A stretch of DNA of 64,000 nucleotides from Holothuria scabra (lineage: Eukaryota > Echinodermata > Holothuroidea > Aspidochirotida > Holothuriidae), in the NCBI GenBank assembly GCA_037179385.1, contig CM074179.1, positions 71,943,683 through 72,007,682 on the forward strand. The letters run 5' to 3'. This document shows positions 23,641-36,500 of the stretch, piece by piece; position 1 is the first letter of the stretch; each line of letters starts with the position of its first letter. The translations under genes were made by a program, and so were the position numbers. The notes beneath the pieces are model-generated. The model was not told the DNA's origin and did not search any database. It worked only from the letters and a program-made list of their open reading frames with translations.

Positions 23641-26239
23641 CCCAGGATCAGGATTTGTTATAGGAATAACTTGCAACGGTTGATCCACAAATTGTTGTAA
23701 AGGGAGGGGAATGACTTCTAATTAATAGGCTTATATCCAATTACTTTCAGTTTCTGTTCAACGAAATCCCCAAACTTTCTCTTCGTTGGCGAAAAAAACT
23801 TTGCAGTTCGGGACATAACCTCTTTCGGGGCAAAGTGGTTTTTCACTCGATCGGGGGAAACTACGGCCATGGGTGGCGCCGTTTTCAAATCAAATTCTAC
23901 CTTGATGCTCTGCGATCATACCGGGCAAGTTTAACGGAGACGAACATTCAAAACACCTGGGAAATTTCATCGATCTTAGGAAAGAGAAATTTTGGAATAT
24001 TTTGAGACTTTGTTGCCAGGAGAACAAAAAAGCCGGATCATATTTGGTACTTCACCTCGCAAAGTTTGAGATATCGAGCAATTTTGCCGCGTTCTGTGTC
24101 CTTAGCGTAAAAAATAGGCGCGACACAACCGCAAGATTTATGCAATTTGTTCTACAGAAAGGAGTTTTGTAAGTTACTCGTGCTTGCAATTTTGCACTTT
24201 TATACCACTCCTTGAGTCTGGTATGTATAGTTCATAATTCCAAAGGACCAATGACCATATTTAAGCTTTAAAACGTCAGTCAGTCAGTGAACTTTTCTAA
24301 CCAAAGTTTTAGGTGACTAGGCTTTTGTAGTTATTAAATGCTGGTGCAAATTACTGTTTTATTCAGAGGATGACTCTAGTCCTTTACACCGGTACAAGGG
24401 GTTTACATTTTGCAACCTGTTATATTGCATAACGCTCATAACGTAATGATTGTATAGTGAAACTGTGCACCACAGATTTACTAAATCAATACGTAATTTT
24501 CATCATGATAGAAAAAATCTGTTCGAATACAAATACGATCATTGCCAGCTGATTTGTTTGTTGTGCTCTGCCATTTGAACTACTATTGAAAGTCCTCTGG
24601 TTGTCTTCCCATTTTGTTAATACTGTACAAAGCCCGCCACATGCACCACAGTCACTGGTCCCCTGTCTTCCCTGCTTACAAATGGCACAGTTCTTCAGAG
24701 CAGAACTGTTGAATTATTGCATTTCTTTTCTTGTTGCGACTTCCCGTCGAGAGGAATTCCTGCCGGAAATTTTCGGGCTTCGCCCGCATGTACATATAAG
24801 TTCAAACTTTAAGCATATGAAGCACTCTTTTCAGACATCATACCCTGTTGGTGGCTGCCGCAAACTTTTATCTCGTCATTGACAAACATATCCATAATCT
24901 CATACCCCCCCCCCCCCTCCCTCCCGTGGTATATCCTATTCAGTGGTTTGATTAAGCAAGTTAGAAGATGAATCTGAAAACCCCAATAAAGCAATCAATG
25001 CGGATCTGTAAGTTTCCCTTATCGCTCTATACAAGAATTACCGGATAAATCGGTCATGTCTGAAAGGCGGTGTAGATAGGCCTTCCTAAATGTCTTCGGG
25101 TGAAGTAGATGTTTAAATGTTTCTTGGAAAAGTTGGGTTCAACTTTGCTTACAAGAGAGGTTAATTCTACAAAAGAGGTCCATAAATTTGTAGTCCTGGA
25201 GTTATTATCATCAGTCATGAGTTTTAAGGCTTTTGCAGCTCTCTGTAACAAAATTTGATTTCACGTTGTAAATAATTTTTCTATCACTTCCAGTGACAGC
25301 CTTCCTTCAGTTGGAATGTCAATAGTCGAATATCCCTGTATATTTACCCTCTCGTTGCCTTATACAGAAGTTCCCGAATCACTAAATGGGTAAAAGGGGA
25401 TAGGGGACCATTTCTTCGCGTCTTTTGATGCACTGTTTATTAACTAAATTGCTTTGTTCAAATTGTCTTTTAGCGAAAGCTTCTGGGGACTTTGCTTCCT
25501 GCACCCCCACAGGGGCTCCACCACTGGACCCGTCAATGGACCCTGATGCGGGCTCCTGGACCCCTTGAGGTGAAAGGAGCTCGAATCGGTGCTCATCGAT
25601 GTCCCTCTTATAGCAATTAATTGATCCGCCTTTGGGCAAAGGTGTCCAATGGGGAGCGAGTTGAGATACGCCTCCTTGAACTTTTAAATAACTCATTTTT
25701 CCATTCGTCTTTGGATTCCCAATAAAATCTGGGAAAATTATTATCCCGTTTTATTACATTGAAGTAATGAGTAAAATCTTTTAAAAAATACCCCAAGAAT
25801 TTACGAACGTTGACGCCTTTTCCTAATAAAGCCTTCTAAATTTCAGCTAAGATTTCAGCCTTAAAAGTGTTTTCAACGCTCATGTACGTAGGCCTAATCT
25901 TATTCAATAGAGTCATTACCAAGCCACTATTGAGATAAAAATTGCAATTGCAATAGCTGCACCAGTATGGGATATGTTAAGATAGAAATAGTTGATCGAA
26001 CTTAATTCTTCGTGCCCCTGTCGGGAATTCAACCTGGTCTTGCAGAGGTTTAGGGAGCAGTCTATCCCTGCCTAGCACTCTGTGGTTTAACACCTAAATA
26101 ATACCATTTTGTCATAAAAGCCTATTAGGGACGAAAATATGACGGCTTTGATGTTGCTATTAGTTTGTAACCATTTGAAGACAATACAACGAAACGGTAG
26201 ACACAACTTATGTTATCTGAATATGGTTCCTGAAATGTT
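23641..26239. other. Non-coding, no recognised gene
   Basis: No exon-like or domain-bearing frame. A C run lies near 24905-24917. The 25382-25696 frame on the - strand has no recognisable domain and lies in unremarkable sequence. Confidence 0.5.
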
Positions 26240-26440
26240 CAATGTAAAATGTTGAATTTCAAAAATATCTTAAAAATAATTTTGAGACTATAATACTTAG
26301 TTTTGTTTGAAAAATAATATCCAATCCTAAAAATATTATAAATATATTAAAAAATGTTTTTGAAACCTAAAAAAAAATACTTTCAACAAATATATTTAGG
26401 ATCGATTTAAGGATAAATTTAAAAATTAGCTGTTAGACAT
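26240..26440. other. Very AT-rich block
   Basis: A 200-bp stretch of almost only A and T, with repeated AAAAATA / AATATAT words that are not a simple microsatellite. No gene. Confidence 0.6.
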
Positions 26441-26965
26441 GAAGGAAACTTCATGTTTATTTCAGTCAAGGTATGCACAAATACTGTACAATATTTACAA
26501 TCAGCTCAAACAAGTCATCATTATTCGTAGCCTTAGGGTAAATACGTAAATAGGTAGGCCCCTACATACTAACTGGAAACCCAATACAACGTCTTTCAAC
26601 TTTTTCCAAAGTAAACCCCACACCGTTACTACTCAGTTCCACGAATGATTTGTCGCTTCACTCTTATTCCGCCAGGTCCTTGGATTGAAAAGTCCCTACA
26701 CGGTAACTGTAGTGAGTATGGCTATTTAAAGATAAAGAAAGCCCGCCTGTAAGAAATAAGTACTAAATACAATATTGAATGGTACCGCATGTAGCTGAAG
26801 CTTCGATCAGCAAGTGGGCGGAGGGATCGTTTATTCGGCCTGTGTCCTTGCGACAATCAAGTGCACTGAAGCCGATCATTACATGTATTTCCGAAGTGCA
26901 GTAAAGTGTAAAATAATCATATGACCGACATTCGTAAATCAAGCGACCTGGCTGGTCTATGGTTT

Positions 26966-28243
26966 ACAGTGGCGTAGCTAGGATTTTTCCAGGGGGGGGG
27001 GGGGGCAAAGGTATGAAATTTCCCCAAAACTTTTCCCGGTCAATGTGTATGTATTTCATATAAAATATGCAAACTTACAAGTATAACAACATTACCATGT
27101 GATTTTGTAATATTACCTGCATTTTAATCTTAAAGTATAACATAGAGCAATCGGAAATAACAAAGTATATTATTTTGGTAAACAACATCTGGTTTATTTG
27201 TATGTACTAGCGCAATGGCGTACGCAGGATTTCTCTGAAGGGGGAGGGGCGTGCAGTATGGTCTGAAGGGGAGGGGTGTCCGGAAATTTTTTGACGTTTT
27301 CAAGGAGCCTACATGCAAAATGGTGCAAGATTTTCGACTTTGACAGGAACGGTGTCAAAAGTTGAATCGTGGTGGTTCATGAGGATAAAACTGACACTTT
27401 TGTGTGACAGTCTTGACATGCATTTCTTTTTATGCCATTTATGCTACCTTACGAAGAAAAACTTGTCATTAAATTTGCACACTTTTAGGAGTCAAAATAA
27501 AAGAGCATTTATCGGTATTTGTGGTTTTTCTTGGCCACAAAATGTTACTTTGTCATAAAGATTATCTAAGCGGAGCGCCACCATTGGTTGGCGCGGAGCG
27601 TAGAGAAAATTTAGAAAAATCAGACCCCTTAGATGGCCGGAAATAGCATTTTCCAGGCTTATACGAAGAATCTAGCCAGTCGCTCTCTTCTTTGGTCGTT
27701 TGCAATAAAATGCTCACTTCAAAATATGTTCACAAACTGCACAGTGATCAGAGAGTTAAGAGCTAATTTTACCCCAAATATGTTACTTTGCCCAAAAGAC
27801 AGAGCGAAGCGCCACCATCGATTGGCGCGGAGCGTAAAGAAAATTTCGAAAAATCAGACCCCTCAGATGGTCCAAATAGCGTATTTATGCTTGTTAAGAG
27901 AATCTAAGCACGTACTCTTTTGATCGATGCCACCAGTGGGAAACAGAGTCTACCTTTTCTAAGTAAAAATTGGAATTTGACAGAATTTGCCAAGGTCTAT
28001 TTGTAGGAATTAAAAAAAAAAAAATTGGTATCACTGAAAGACCTTGCAGGGGACAATCTTTCCACTTTGAAAAATTTTGAAAAATCGGGTGTCCTTATAA
28101 GCAATCTGGTGCCACATATGCTTTCTTTTGAAGTAAAATCTGTGTTGATAAAGTTACATTACGTATTTTAAAGAAAAAGAAAAATGACATATGTGAGGGG
28201 GGCATGGCCCAATGGTCTCCCCTTCGCACGCCACTAAGGAGGC
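26966..28243. mobile_element. TGGCG-ended element(s), possibly nested hAT-like
   Basis: Left-type ends occur at 26968 (CAGTGGCGTAGCTAGGATTT, followed by a G run) and 27211 (AATGGCGTACGCAGGATTT, followed by GGGGGAGGGG). A right-type end, CCCCTTCGCACGCCACT, lies at about 28225-28241. GTGGCGTGCGAAGGGG in reverse pairs with the second left end. No clear target duplication can be assigned and no transposase is visible, so which left end belongs to which right end is open. Confidence 0.5.
27573..27870. repeat. Tandem repeat, about 232-bp period, two copies
   Basis: GGAGCGCCACCATTGGTTGG at 27574 and GAAGCGCCACCATCGATTGG at 27805 are each followed by CGCGGAGCGTA.AGAAAATTT..AAAAATCAGACCCCT. The common word GCGCCACCAT..TTGGCGC is itself a hairpin. 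It lies inside the TGGCG-ended element and is also found at 11883. Confidence 0.7.
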
Positions 28244-29745
28244 CTAATAGTGGGTACAGGATATCCTGTGAGAAAAGCAGTCTGTTAAGTGTAGAAGGCT
28301 ACAAGGTACTCATTGTCCATTTATTGTTACACTCAAAGTGAGTAGAAAGCTATTTTCCCGAACTAGCTTGTAAGCCTCCAAGGATTAGGCTAAGTAACAA
28401 AATCTAAGTGTGCCAACGGGTCCCGTTAATTCTAATTTCTAGATTAACTTTAAGTTTATCGTTGGCCATGGATTGTTTCAGCTAGCCCCATCCATCGTTA
28501 TGTATACGGAGAAAAATCGTACAGCTAGCCTGTAGAAGAACATAACAACCTCGGGGGTCTACTGACTTGTCAGTTTTCACATCCATTTACTGAATTCCCA
28601 AAGTATCATCTGAATAACAGCTTCCTGTGCACTGAAATGCACTGATCACAACCCCGTGCGTATACAAGCACAAGAGAACATTCAATCTGCTACGCGGGTT
28701 CAGTGTTGAAATGGAAAAATGGTGCAGTATTTGTTCAGTCATCGGTACATTACCTAGTCATAATTAAAAATCTCAAAATTAAAATCTCTCAAAAAATTTT
28801 AACCGCAAATCCGAAGTGTGGATCATGCGGGGAACACATTAAATGCGGACCTTGTGGACATGCGGACCTTGTGGCCAACTAGTAAAAAGAGGACTTCTTG
28901 AAGAAATCGTTCTACAGTGGCACTTATCATAGGAAGGAGTGAGGCACGACATAGGCCCACTTGTTAGGGGTGGATGGGAAGAATTATTCGAAGGCACCCT
29001 TAAAGGGCCAATCCTCTCACCTCAAACCACAATTTTGGTACGGTGTACTGAAATTCTTCATTGGCTCAGCTTCTGGATTGACAGCTAATTCAAACAATGC
29101 AGAGTACAAAGCTTTTATTACACAGCATGAACTGTACTGGGAGTGTTTTGTTTGTAAATAATTGAGCTTTTCTATACTCGAATTGAAGCAATCAACTGTT
29201 GTTGTCTCTGGATGAGGATGAATTTCAGACAATTGTGGGAGGAGCTTAAGAAAGAAGGTTAGGAGAATTTGTACTGTTTGGGGGTGAGAGAACAGGGCCT
29301 TGAAGACATATTTTGTGTAGGATAAAATATAGAAATGGTAATGTAAGAATAGTCTCCAGTGTATGATTGCCTTGTTTTCAGTAAATCAACCGGAAAGGCA
29401 GAAAGAGTCTTTACTTAACAAAATCAAATTAGAGTTTGTCGCCGAAACGTTCGTTTTATCTTCTAAGCGTAATGCAATAAACGACAGTGCAGATTATACA
29501 CGGTATCTAATTTAGTGAAAGTAATCATTTTGAAGTTATTACTTGATTTCATACGTGCACACATAATGTATTTTACACACATTCATGCATGTTTTATAAA
29601 TTGTTACACATTTTATTTATTTACTTTTTTTGAAGGAAATACTTCAAAGCGTTTTCCGTTCAAACACTTGATTTTTTCTCAATTACTCTATCAGGAGGCA
29701 AAAAAATCTTGGGGAACTGAAGAAAATTGGCCGGGGGGGGGGGGG
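28244..29745. other. Non-coding, no recognised gene
   Basis: Short chance frames only. A small tandem TGCGGACCTTGTGG pair lies near 28850-28875. Nothing else is supportable. Confidence 0.5.
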
Positions 29746-29845
29746 CTAAATAGCCCACGCCACTGATGACTCGACAAGGGAAGCGAGCCCGGGTTTTCCG
29801 CGTGAGAGGCGGATGCTCTTGCCGTTAGACCAAGCACGCGGTCAG
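29746..29845 (-). repeat. tRNA-Glu-like SINE head or pseudogene
   Basis: On the - strand 29842-29768 reads GCGTGCTTGGTCTAACGGCA (A-box-like), a perfect five-base anticodon stem TCCGC/GCGGA around a seven-base loop with CTC at the anticodon (Glu), then a damaged T arm (CCGGGCTCGCTTCCC). The acceptor ends do not pair. A CAGTGGCGTGGGC-type end with a G/C run lies immediately downstream on that strand. Confidence 0.5.
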
Positions 29846-29914
29846 AAGGATTCGGTAGCGTAAAACGCCAACCCGTAGTGCTACGAACTGACTATGACTA
29901 TATGTAAGTTTGTT

Positions 29915-30005
29915 CTGATTTTGTATTTTAATTGAAGGTCTATTTCTTGAAATTCTTGTACTTTCACCGGGATTCATTTCAACATTCAATCTGGTGTAAA
30001 TGCAT
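29915..30005 (-). repeat. Dispersed repeat, inverted copy of 20542-20640
   Basis: Reverse complement of the block at 20542-20640 with few differences, including the CACCGGGATTCATTTCAACA segment. Located just upstream of the prosaposin promoter region. Confidence 0.75.
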
Positions 30006-30190
30006 TAAAAGAAGGGTTTAAGGTCACAACAGGATTTGGTTTGTTAGAGGAGTACTTATTCTGAGCATTTTGGTGAAATTTGCATTGAAATCCGATGTGT
30101 GGTTCTCAAGATATAAACATGTAAAGTTTTCTCATTTTCAACCAAAAGTGAACTTGAAGCAAGCACATATGACATCACATAAGCAATTTT
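30006..30190 (+). repeat. Dispersed repeat, family D
   Basis: Contains AAGGGTTTAAGGTCA, GTTAGAGGAGTACTTATTCT and GGTGAAATTTGCATTG, shared with 35112-35215, 39775-40000 and 46060-46280. Four copies are visible, all on the + strand near or within the prosaposin gene. Confidence 0.65.
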
Positions 30191-30299
30191 AATGAAGGCC
30201 AAAATATTAAGAAATTGTGCATAATCATCAGTCATTTTCTGAATTAAAGTATTGTTAATGATGGCCTAAAAATTTAGTGCGGTACTCAAAGTTATGACA

Positions 30300-30555
30300 C
30301 GAAGAGTACAAAGCGACCGTTCAATGAAGCGGTGGTGAATACTATCTGCCGTGGTGTACGTACAAATTGTACAGACGGGCTCCTTTTAAGTACGACGGGC
30401 GAGCCGTGCGAGCCGGCGCGGCAGCGCCTGGCTTGCAAGGCTACATGTTACCTTTCTTTGACCATAGCCGTGCGTTTGCAAGTAACAGTCACATGCTTCT
30501 TGGATGTTCTTAGCTTTGCTGTTGACCTTACTGTGCCCTACACCCATTCAGCATC
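30300..30555 (+). promoter_or_regulatory. Putative promoter / 5' UTR of the prosaposin gene
   Basis: The sequence upstream of the exon 1 ATG has a local CpG-rich patch (30386-30432, with GCGAGCC, GCCGGCGCGGCAGCGCC) that stands out from the AT-rich surroundings. The transcription start is not determinable by eye. A CACATG near 30491 is one base off the CACGTG core of lysosomal CLEAR sites, too weak to claim TFEB control. Confidence 0.35.
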
Positions 30556-30592
30556 ATGAAGCTCGTTCTGCTACTTTTCATTTCCGTTACGG
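30556..30592 (+). CDS. PSAP: Prosaposin exon 1: signal peptide
   Basis: ATG AAG CTC GTT CTG... encodes MKLVLLLFISVT and ends one base into a codon at ACGG|GTAAAA. The hydrophobic run continues across the intron into A-N-A, giving a plausible signal peptidase site. Linkage to exon 2 across a 4.6-kb intron rests on phase, signal-peptide continuity and absence of a better start. Confidence 0.75.
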
Positions 30593-33500
30593 GTAAAACA
30601 AAGAAAAATTCACTTAACTGAACTTGGTCATAGTTTTCGGCCTAACACCATTGTATTCAGGTTATTTTACACCTAGGTAGGCTAACCCGTAAACTGTATT
30701 TGCCCAAACGTTAGGCTCGGCCGGGGTCCGTTAGTTTCCGCCCTCGATACTGTAGTTTCCGCCTTTTACTTTCCGCCCCAAAAAATCTTGTTGCGGAAAG
30801 TAATGTTTGAACTAACATGTGACAAAAATGACTGTTAACTTCAATTTTCAAATCAAAGTACAAGGTGACAATGAAATTTATGGCTAGGCCTAAAAGTAAA
30901 ACTATCTCAGTATTCTCATCAAAAATCATCGAAAAGAATGAATTTTACCACCTTTTTTAAAACATCAAGTCTAGTCACTGACTCTTATTTTGGTTACAGT
31001 TCGTTTGGCCCCCATGCCAGTTCGCCCCCAACCAGTTCCCCCTGGTCGTTTCGCCCCCTTGCCAATTTGCCCCATAGTGCAAGTCGTTTCGCCTCCAAAG
31101 AGGAGGTCGTTTCGCCCCCAAATACTTATGAGTATGACATCGAATATTACAGACCTTTGTAGGCCTATTCCTTATCTACCGTAGGCTTCATCAATGATAT
31201 TGAAAAAACCTCACCAGCTGTATCTGTCTCTTTGCTGATAAAAGTGCACTTTACAGGTTTATTTCATCCTTGAAGGATGCAGTATTACTTCAGGAATACA
31301 GTACCTCTTTAAGTTACAAAATTGGGCTATCACTTGGCAAATGGCCTTCAATGTTACCAAGTGTAAACTACTGCATATAACTTATCATAAAAAACTTGCA
31401 GATGTAATTTTATCTACAGAATATACCACCAAAATGCTTCTTCTACAACTCCTACCTCCCCCGATTTGCTTGCTTTTGCGCAGAGTAATATTACAGTAGT
31501 ATACCCATGGCTGCTTCTGAATTATGTGACCTGGAAGAAGTTACTTCCGATAGGTATCTTGGTGTCATTCTCGACAACAAACTGAATTTCAATTAACGCA
31601 CTGATGAGATCACAAACAAGGCCACTAAGCTTTTAAATTTGTGTCCAGTAATCTGCACATGTTCTAGAGAAATCAAAACTACAGCTTACTGTACTTTGCT
31701 ATTATATGTCCTCATCTTGATTATGCTTCCACGTGTTGGAATCCTTACACTATAAATTGAATATAGATAAAACTGAAGCAGTTCAGAGACACGCAGCATG
31801 GTTTATTCTTAATTTCTACCTGATTATAGCTCAAGTGCATATCTTTCAATGAAAATCTCCCAGACTCTAAAATGGAAATCCTTGTAGCACCGTAGCGCCT
31901 TACAGGTAGCTGATCTTTTATGTTTTACAAAATTAGAAACAACCTTGTGGACATTCCATTCACACCTACAGTACATATTATCACCCCTTCCATCAGGCGT
32001 GCTAACTGTTATACTGTAATCATGTTCAGACCCTGCACTCTGAGGCATTCAAATACCAGTTCTTTGTTAGAAGTACATGCCTTTGGAATACTATCCCCCA
32101 TGTACTGTAATTAAGATTGAACCGTCTGTTTTATCCTTTCGTGCTGCTACCGCTAACTGGATCCTCTCCCATAGGTGGATCAGAGACCCATCGACAAATA
32201 CATGAGTCCTCATTCAGTCAACTCTTTAGGGCCCTTGTCGTTTGTTTTTACTTGCACTGGTTGCTTTCTGGTTGTTCGGTTTTTGTGGTTTTGTCTATGG
32301 GTTTTGTCTGTATTTCAGTTTAGTTCCTAGTTGCACTTTTTGTTTTGGTTGTGTTGCCCTTGTTGACTTCTTTTAACTGTTATCTGTGCACTCCGTGATG
32401 GCTGTCTTAGCCTTTTGGAGAAATTTTTTTTTTTTTTTTGGAAAAAATTAAATTTCCCTGCAAGCATTTCAAACTTCCCAGCAAGCAAATCAAAATTTTT
32501 CAAAGACTTCACATGTTCACATATATGCAAAAGTAGTCAAATTTCCCCCCAAATACCAAACATTCTCTGCAATGAGCTATTAAATTGAGCTTCTCAAATT
32601 GCTGTTTTTTCCAGCCATGTTATCATACTTACAGTACACTGACTATAGCCTTTAGGAATTCCTGCATTTTATGCAGCAATTAGTGACATGCCATGCCATA
32701 GGATTTGTTCTCTGAACATTACAGTATGTGCCTGTAGGACACACCCTATCTATATATTATTGTCAGATTAGCTACTTAAGACCACAGTCTAAAAGTAAGG
32801 TAGGTCTACAGACTTACATACTGTACATGGAGATGTTCATCCTATCTGTAGACCTAGGTCACCACCGTTTGGGACAAAAAAGGCGCATCAAGTTGGCCGC
32901 TGTGGGGCTATAAATTGTCTGATTTTACAATGACTCTGTAATATTTCACACAAAAGTTTTACTTGAATGGGGAACAATATCATATTCCTGCAATACGTTA
33001 AGTGATTTCAACCTTAACCTTGCCATATTTCAAAAATATTTCAACTTTCTTGCAAAATATGGTGACTTACTTGAGCAAGTCCAAACTTTCACACAAAACC
33101 ATAGCAGACAGCCATCTTGGTGAGCTTTTTCTCACTCTATGGTAGCGCCAATCTACCGTGCAGTATGCTCTGTCCATGTATAGGAAGTCCGTGAGTAGGC
33201 CTAATCAGGACGACTCTGCTAGTGCTTGAACAATCCTCTTTCTTGAAGGGCAAGAGATGTCATTCAGACTTGAAGCACATGTGCCCCTTATGATGTTTAA
33301 CAGTAGTTTATGTAGGCCTAGACCTAACGTTAGGCTACACCATTCACTATAAATATATTGGGCTTTGGCCTATACTAAATGCTAACATGGGAAGGTACAG
33401 TAATTACTGTAGCCTAGTCGCACATCTTCTAGCGTGGATAATTAAATTGAAGTTGCTGGCATAATTACCAGACTTTTCTCACCAACTTGTTTGTGTTGAG

Positions 33501-36500
33501 ACTTTCTGTTGCAAAATTTGTCAAGGCAGCATTTTTTTTCGGAATCTCTTTCACGTAGATATGGCTGTCAAAATGACAACATTTCGGAAAAAATACGGTA
33601 TGCTCAATCTCGTCAAGAGCTGTTCTCACTACCAGTTATATGACCATTAAACCATTTGAAAATGGTCTTGAAGGTTGACATTTGATGGTAGTATGCCTCA
33701 GAATAAATTGAAAGGGGGTAGAGCCCTTCAATTCACTATACATGTAAGTAATTTGATCCCCTTTGGCCAGCACTTTTTTCAGGATTTTTCGTACTGTAAG
33801 TTGTTATTTGAACCCCAAAGTCGTTGGGCTTCTATTGTACTGTACCAGATTAGTAATCAAATCTTCAGCTCATTGAAGCAGCTTATTTGAGTAATGAACC
33901 AGGGGTTGGGTACTATAATATTTGGGTGGTAGCCATACTGTACATGGCAAATCTCCTTTGGCAATAATATACTGTAATGATGTTTCACTTAACTAACAGT
34001 TTGATGTTGAACAGTAGCTGCCCTCAGGAAGGATTCAGAACTGCAACACTTTCGAGTAAACGTTTTTGTGATGAAAATCCAAAGTTCTCAAAAATTCCAA
34101 GATCATCCCGTAATTTGTAGTGATTTGTTAACATTTTACCAGACGATCGTCAAAAACTGGAAGGCACACACACACAACAAAAAAAAGGAAAAAGAAAAAG
34201 AAAAAAACAACAAAGAAAGAAAAAAACTAAAGCATGCAAGCAAACAAATAAAAACCAAAATCTGATGGGAGCAACTGCACACAATTTCTGAAAAGATTTG
34301 GATTTCCTGACACCTGTATGACCAGAATGTTTGCAGGAAAAAAAAAAAAAAAACAAACTGCCATGTACCAAACAAGTACAGTATGCTACTGTACATGGGG
34401 ATGGTAAAACAGCAATAGACAATACAGAAACATGCAATGAAACTGCAAAACAAACATCGAAAAAAGGTCACAATAAGTGGAGGTTTAAAAAAGAAATGCT
34501 AAATTTTTGAAGAGGATGCATGCACTTAAAAAAAATGCGATGTTGTGACATGCACCCAAAGTTGGAAGCCAATACTTTACGATGGCCAAGGTAGCTAACT
34601 GATATCCATGTAGTTTAAATGTGCTTTTCCAAATACCTTATGTCTCTTCAACTATGCTGTGCACGTGGAACTAACTAGTGAAGGTATTAAGACGGCTATT
34701 CAGCTGCACATGGTCCTTTGTTTAGTCGTGTTGTCAGAACAAATGTGGGAAACTTGTGGCAAACCGCAAAGCATATTACCAAACACAGTTTGCAAGCTAT
34801 TGTGCGGCTGTTTTTAATCTTGACAATCTTTGACTAACATTTTTTACATCTTCAAATTCAATTATCTCATTTTAGACATGAGGGAAACTTGGGGCTTTTA
34901 CGATCATCCAAGATCCTTGACTAACTTGGACTATTCACAACAGATGATCATGCTAACCTTGAAGAACCGGTACTGTACAGTAATAGCATGGATGGGTGGA
35001 ATTTTGCACACTCAACATTAAAAATTAAAGTTTAAAATTAAAACTTTAGAAACAGTGCCCTTTAGAACAACAGTACATAATGCACAGTCAGGTCTCCATG
35101 TAAAAGAAGAGTGTGCTGTCACATCAAGTTCTTATTTGTTAGAGTCATACTTATTCTACGTATTTCAGTGAAACTTTCTTTGAATTGCAATGTGTGGTTC
35201 TCAAGGTTAAGTCTTTTTTTATTCTTTTCACATTTCTTTAGCCAATGCAGCTACACTAGGCAGCAGTAACTGTAGCCATGGACCAGCCTATTGGTGTGAA
35301 TCAATGGTTCAGGCCAAAGCATGCGGTGCCATGCAGTACTGTTTGGATAACAATTGGCCTAACATCAAAGCAATGGTAAGGTAAATTTTATGTTCATAAG
35401 AAGTTTAAGGGAAACATTGTACATCAGCACTTACCTTCCAAAGGAAAGCTTATTTTACTCAAGAAACACAGGCAACATACACTGTAATACCAGTTTTCTC
35501 AATGATCTATATTTGGTGGGGGGGGGAGCTGTAAATTTTGGGTGAGGGGAATTCTGGCCCTATCAGATCTTGGCAAAAATTGACGCACCCTTACTTTCTT
35601 TCAGGGTTTCAACCGAAAGTGGTGTAATCTTACCCATTTTCCTAGCTGCCACATCCTTGTCGCTTCATACTGTATGTTTCCAAGTTGGCCAGAGTTTGAA
35701 CTGTTGATGAATTTTAACTCTACCATTGCAACTAGGCCTTGCTATCATCACTTGCATAATTGACTGACTCCTAAGGAAAGCTCATGTCACTGATTATGTT
35801 TAGCAGATAAAGATCTGTAGACACAAGACAACAAGTGCACTATTATTTCAAGTACTGTATAAATTGAGGTCTCACGTCTCAAGTGTGTCTAATTTCACTT
35901 TGTTCCATGAGCTAGATTTGGGAGAATGAAATTAAAAGATATGGAAAATCAAATTTCCTCCTTTTTTACCAGATGCCAGTTGGGCATTGATTACAGTACC
36001 TTATGATGAAGTTTGGTGTTTTAGGAAATTGGTGGGTTATTGAAGGACCACTGTTCAGTCTGGCAAGTTATCTTGAATCTGTTGGACTGTGGTCCAGAAG
36101 GTTGTACTGTAGACTTTAAATGGAGCTTCTTATGTACATTTCTTGTATTTTCATTATGTTTGTCATTTCCTTGTTTTTGATCATACTCTGTAGGTTGGAA
36201 ACAATGGAGACCAATGTACACACTGCACCGACTTTTTCGGAGATGTTAAAACCTTTTTGAATAATGCAACAGTTGAGGTGAGGCAAAGTACAGTACTTCT
36301 TAGGGTAGTTTAATAAATACAGGATGAATACTTTATGTTTGGAAGGAAACTTTCTACCACATTAACAAGTGTCTGATGAATAACATTGCGTTTGTGATGT
36401 AGTTTATAGCAATCAGTCATACATGATTGTCACTTCATTAATCCCTGGATCTTGTATAATGCTCTGTTTAATGTATTATTTACCATTGTGTAAAGGGGAA

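Noticed and set aside
29768..29842. Functional tRNA-Glu(CTC) gene
   Set aside because: The anticodon stem is perfect, but the T stem has mismatches and the acceptor arms do not pair; better read as a SINE head or pseudogene.
30485..30500. CLEAR (TFEB) site in the prosaposin promoter
   Set aside because: Only CACATG is present rather than CACGTG; one hexamer mismatch in a promoter is not evidence.
34136..34471. Cys/Phe-rich frames on the - strand
   Set aside because: Produced by A-rich low-complexity sequence in intron 1.
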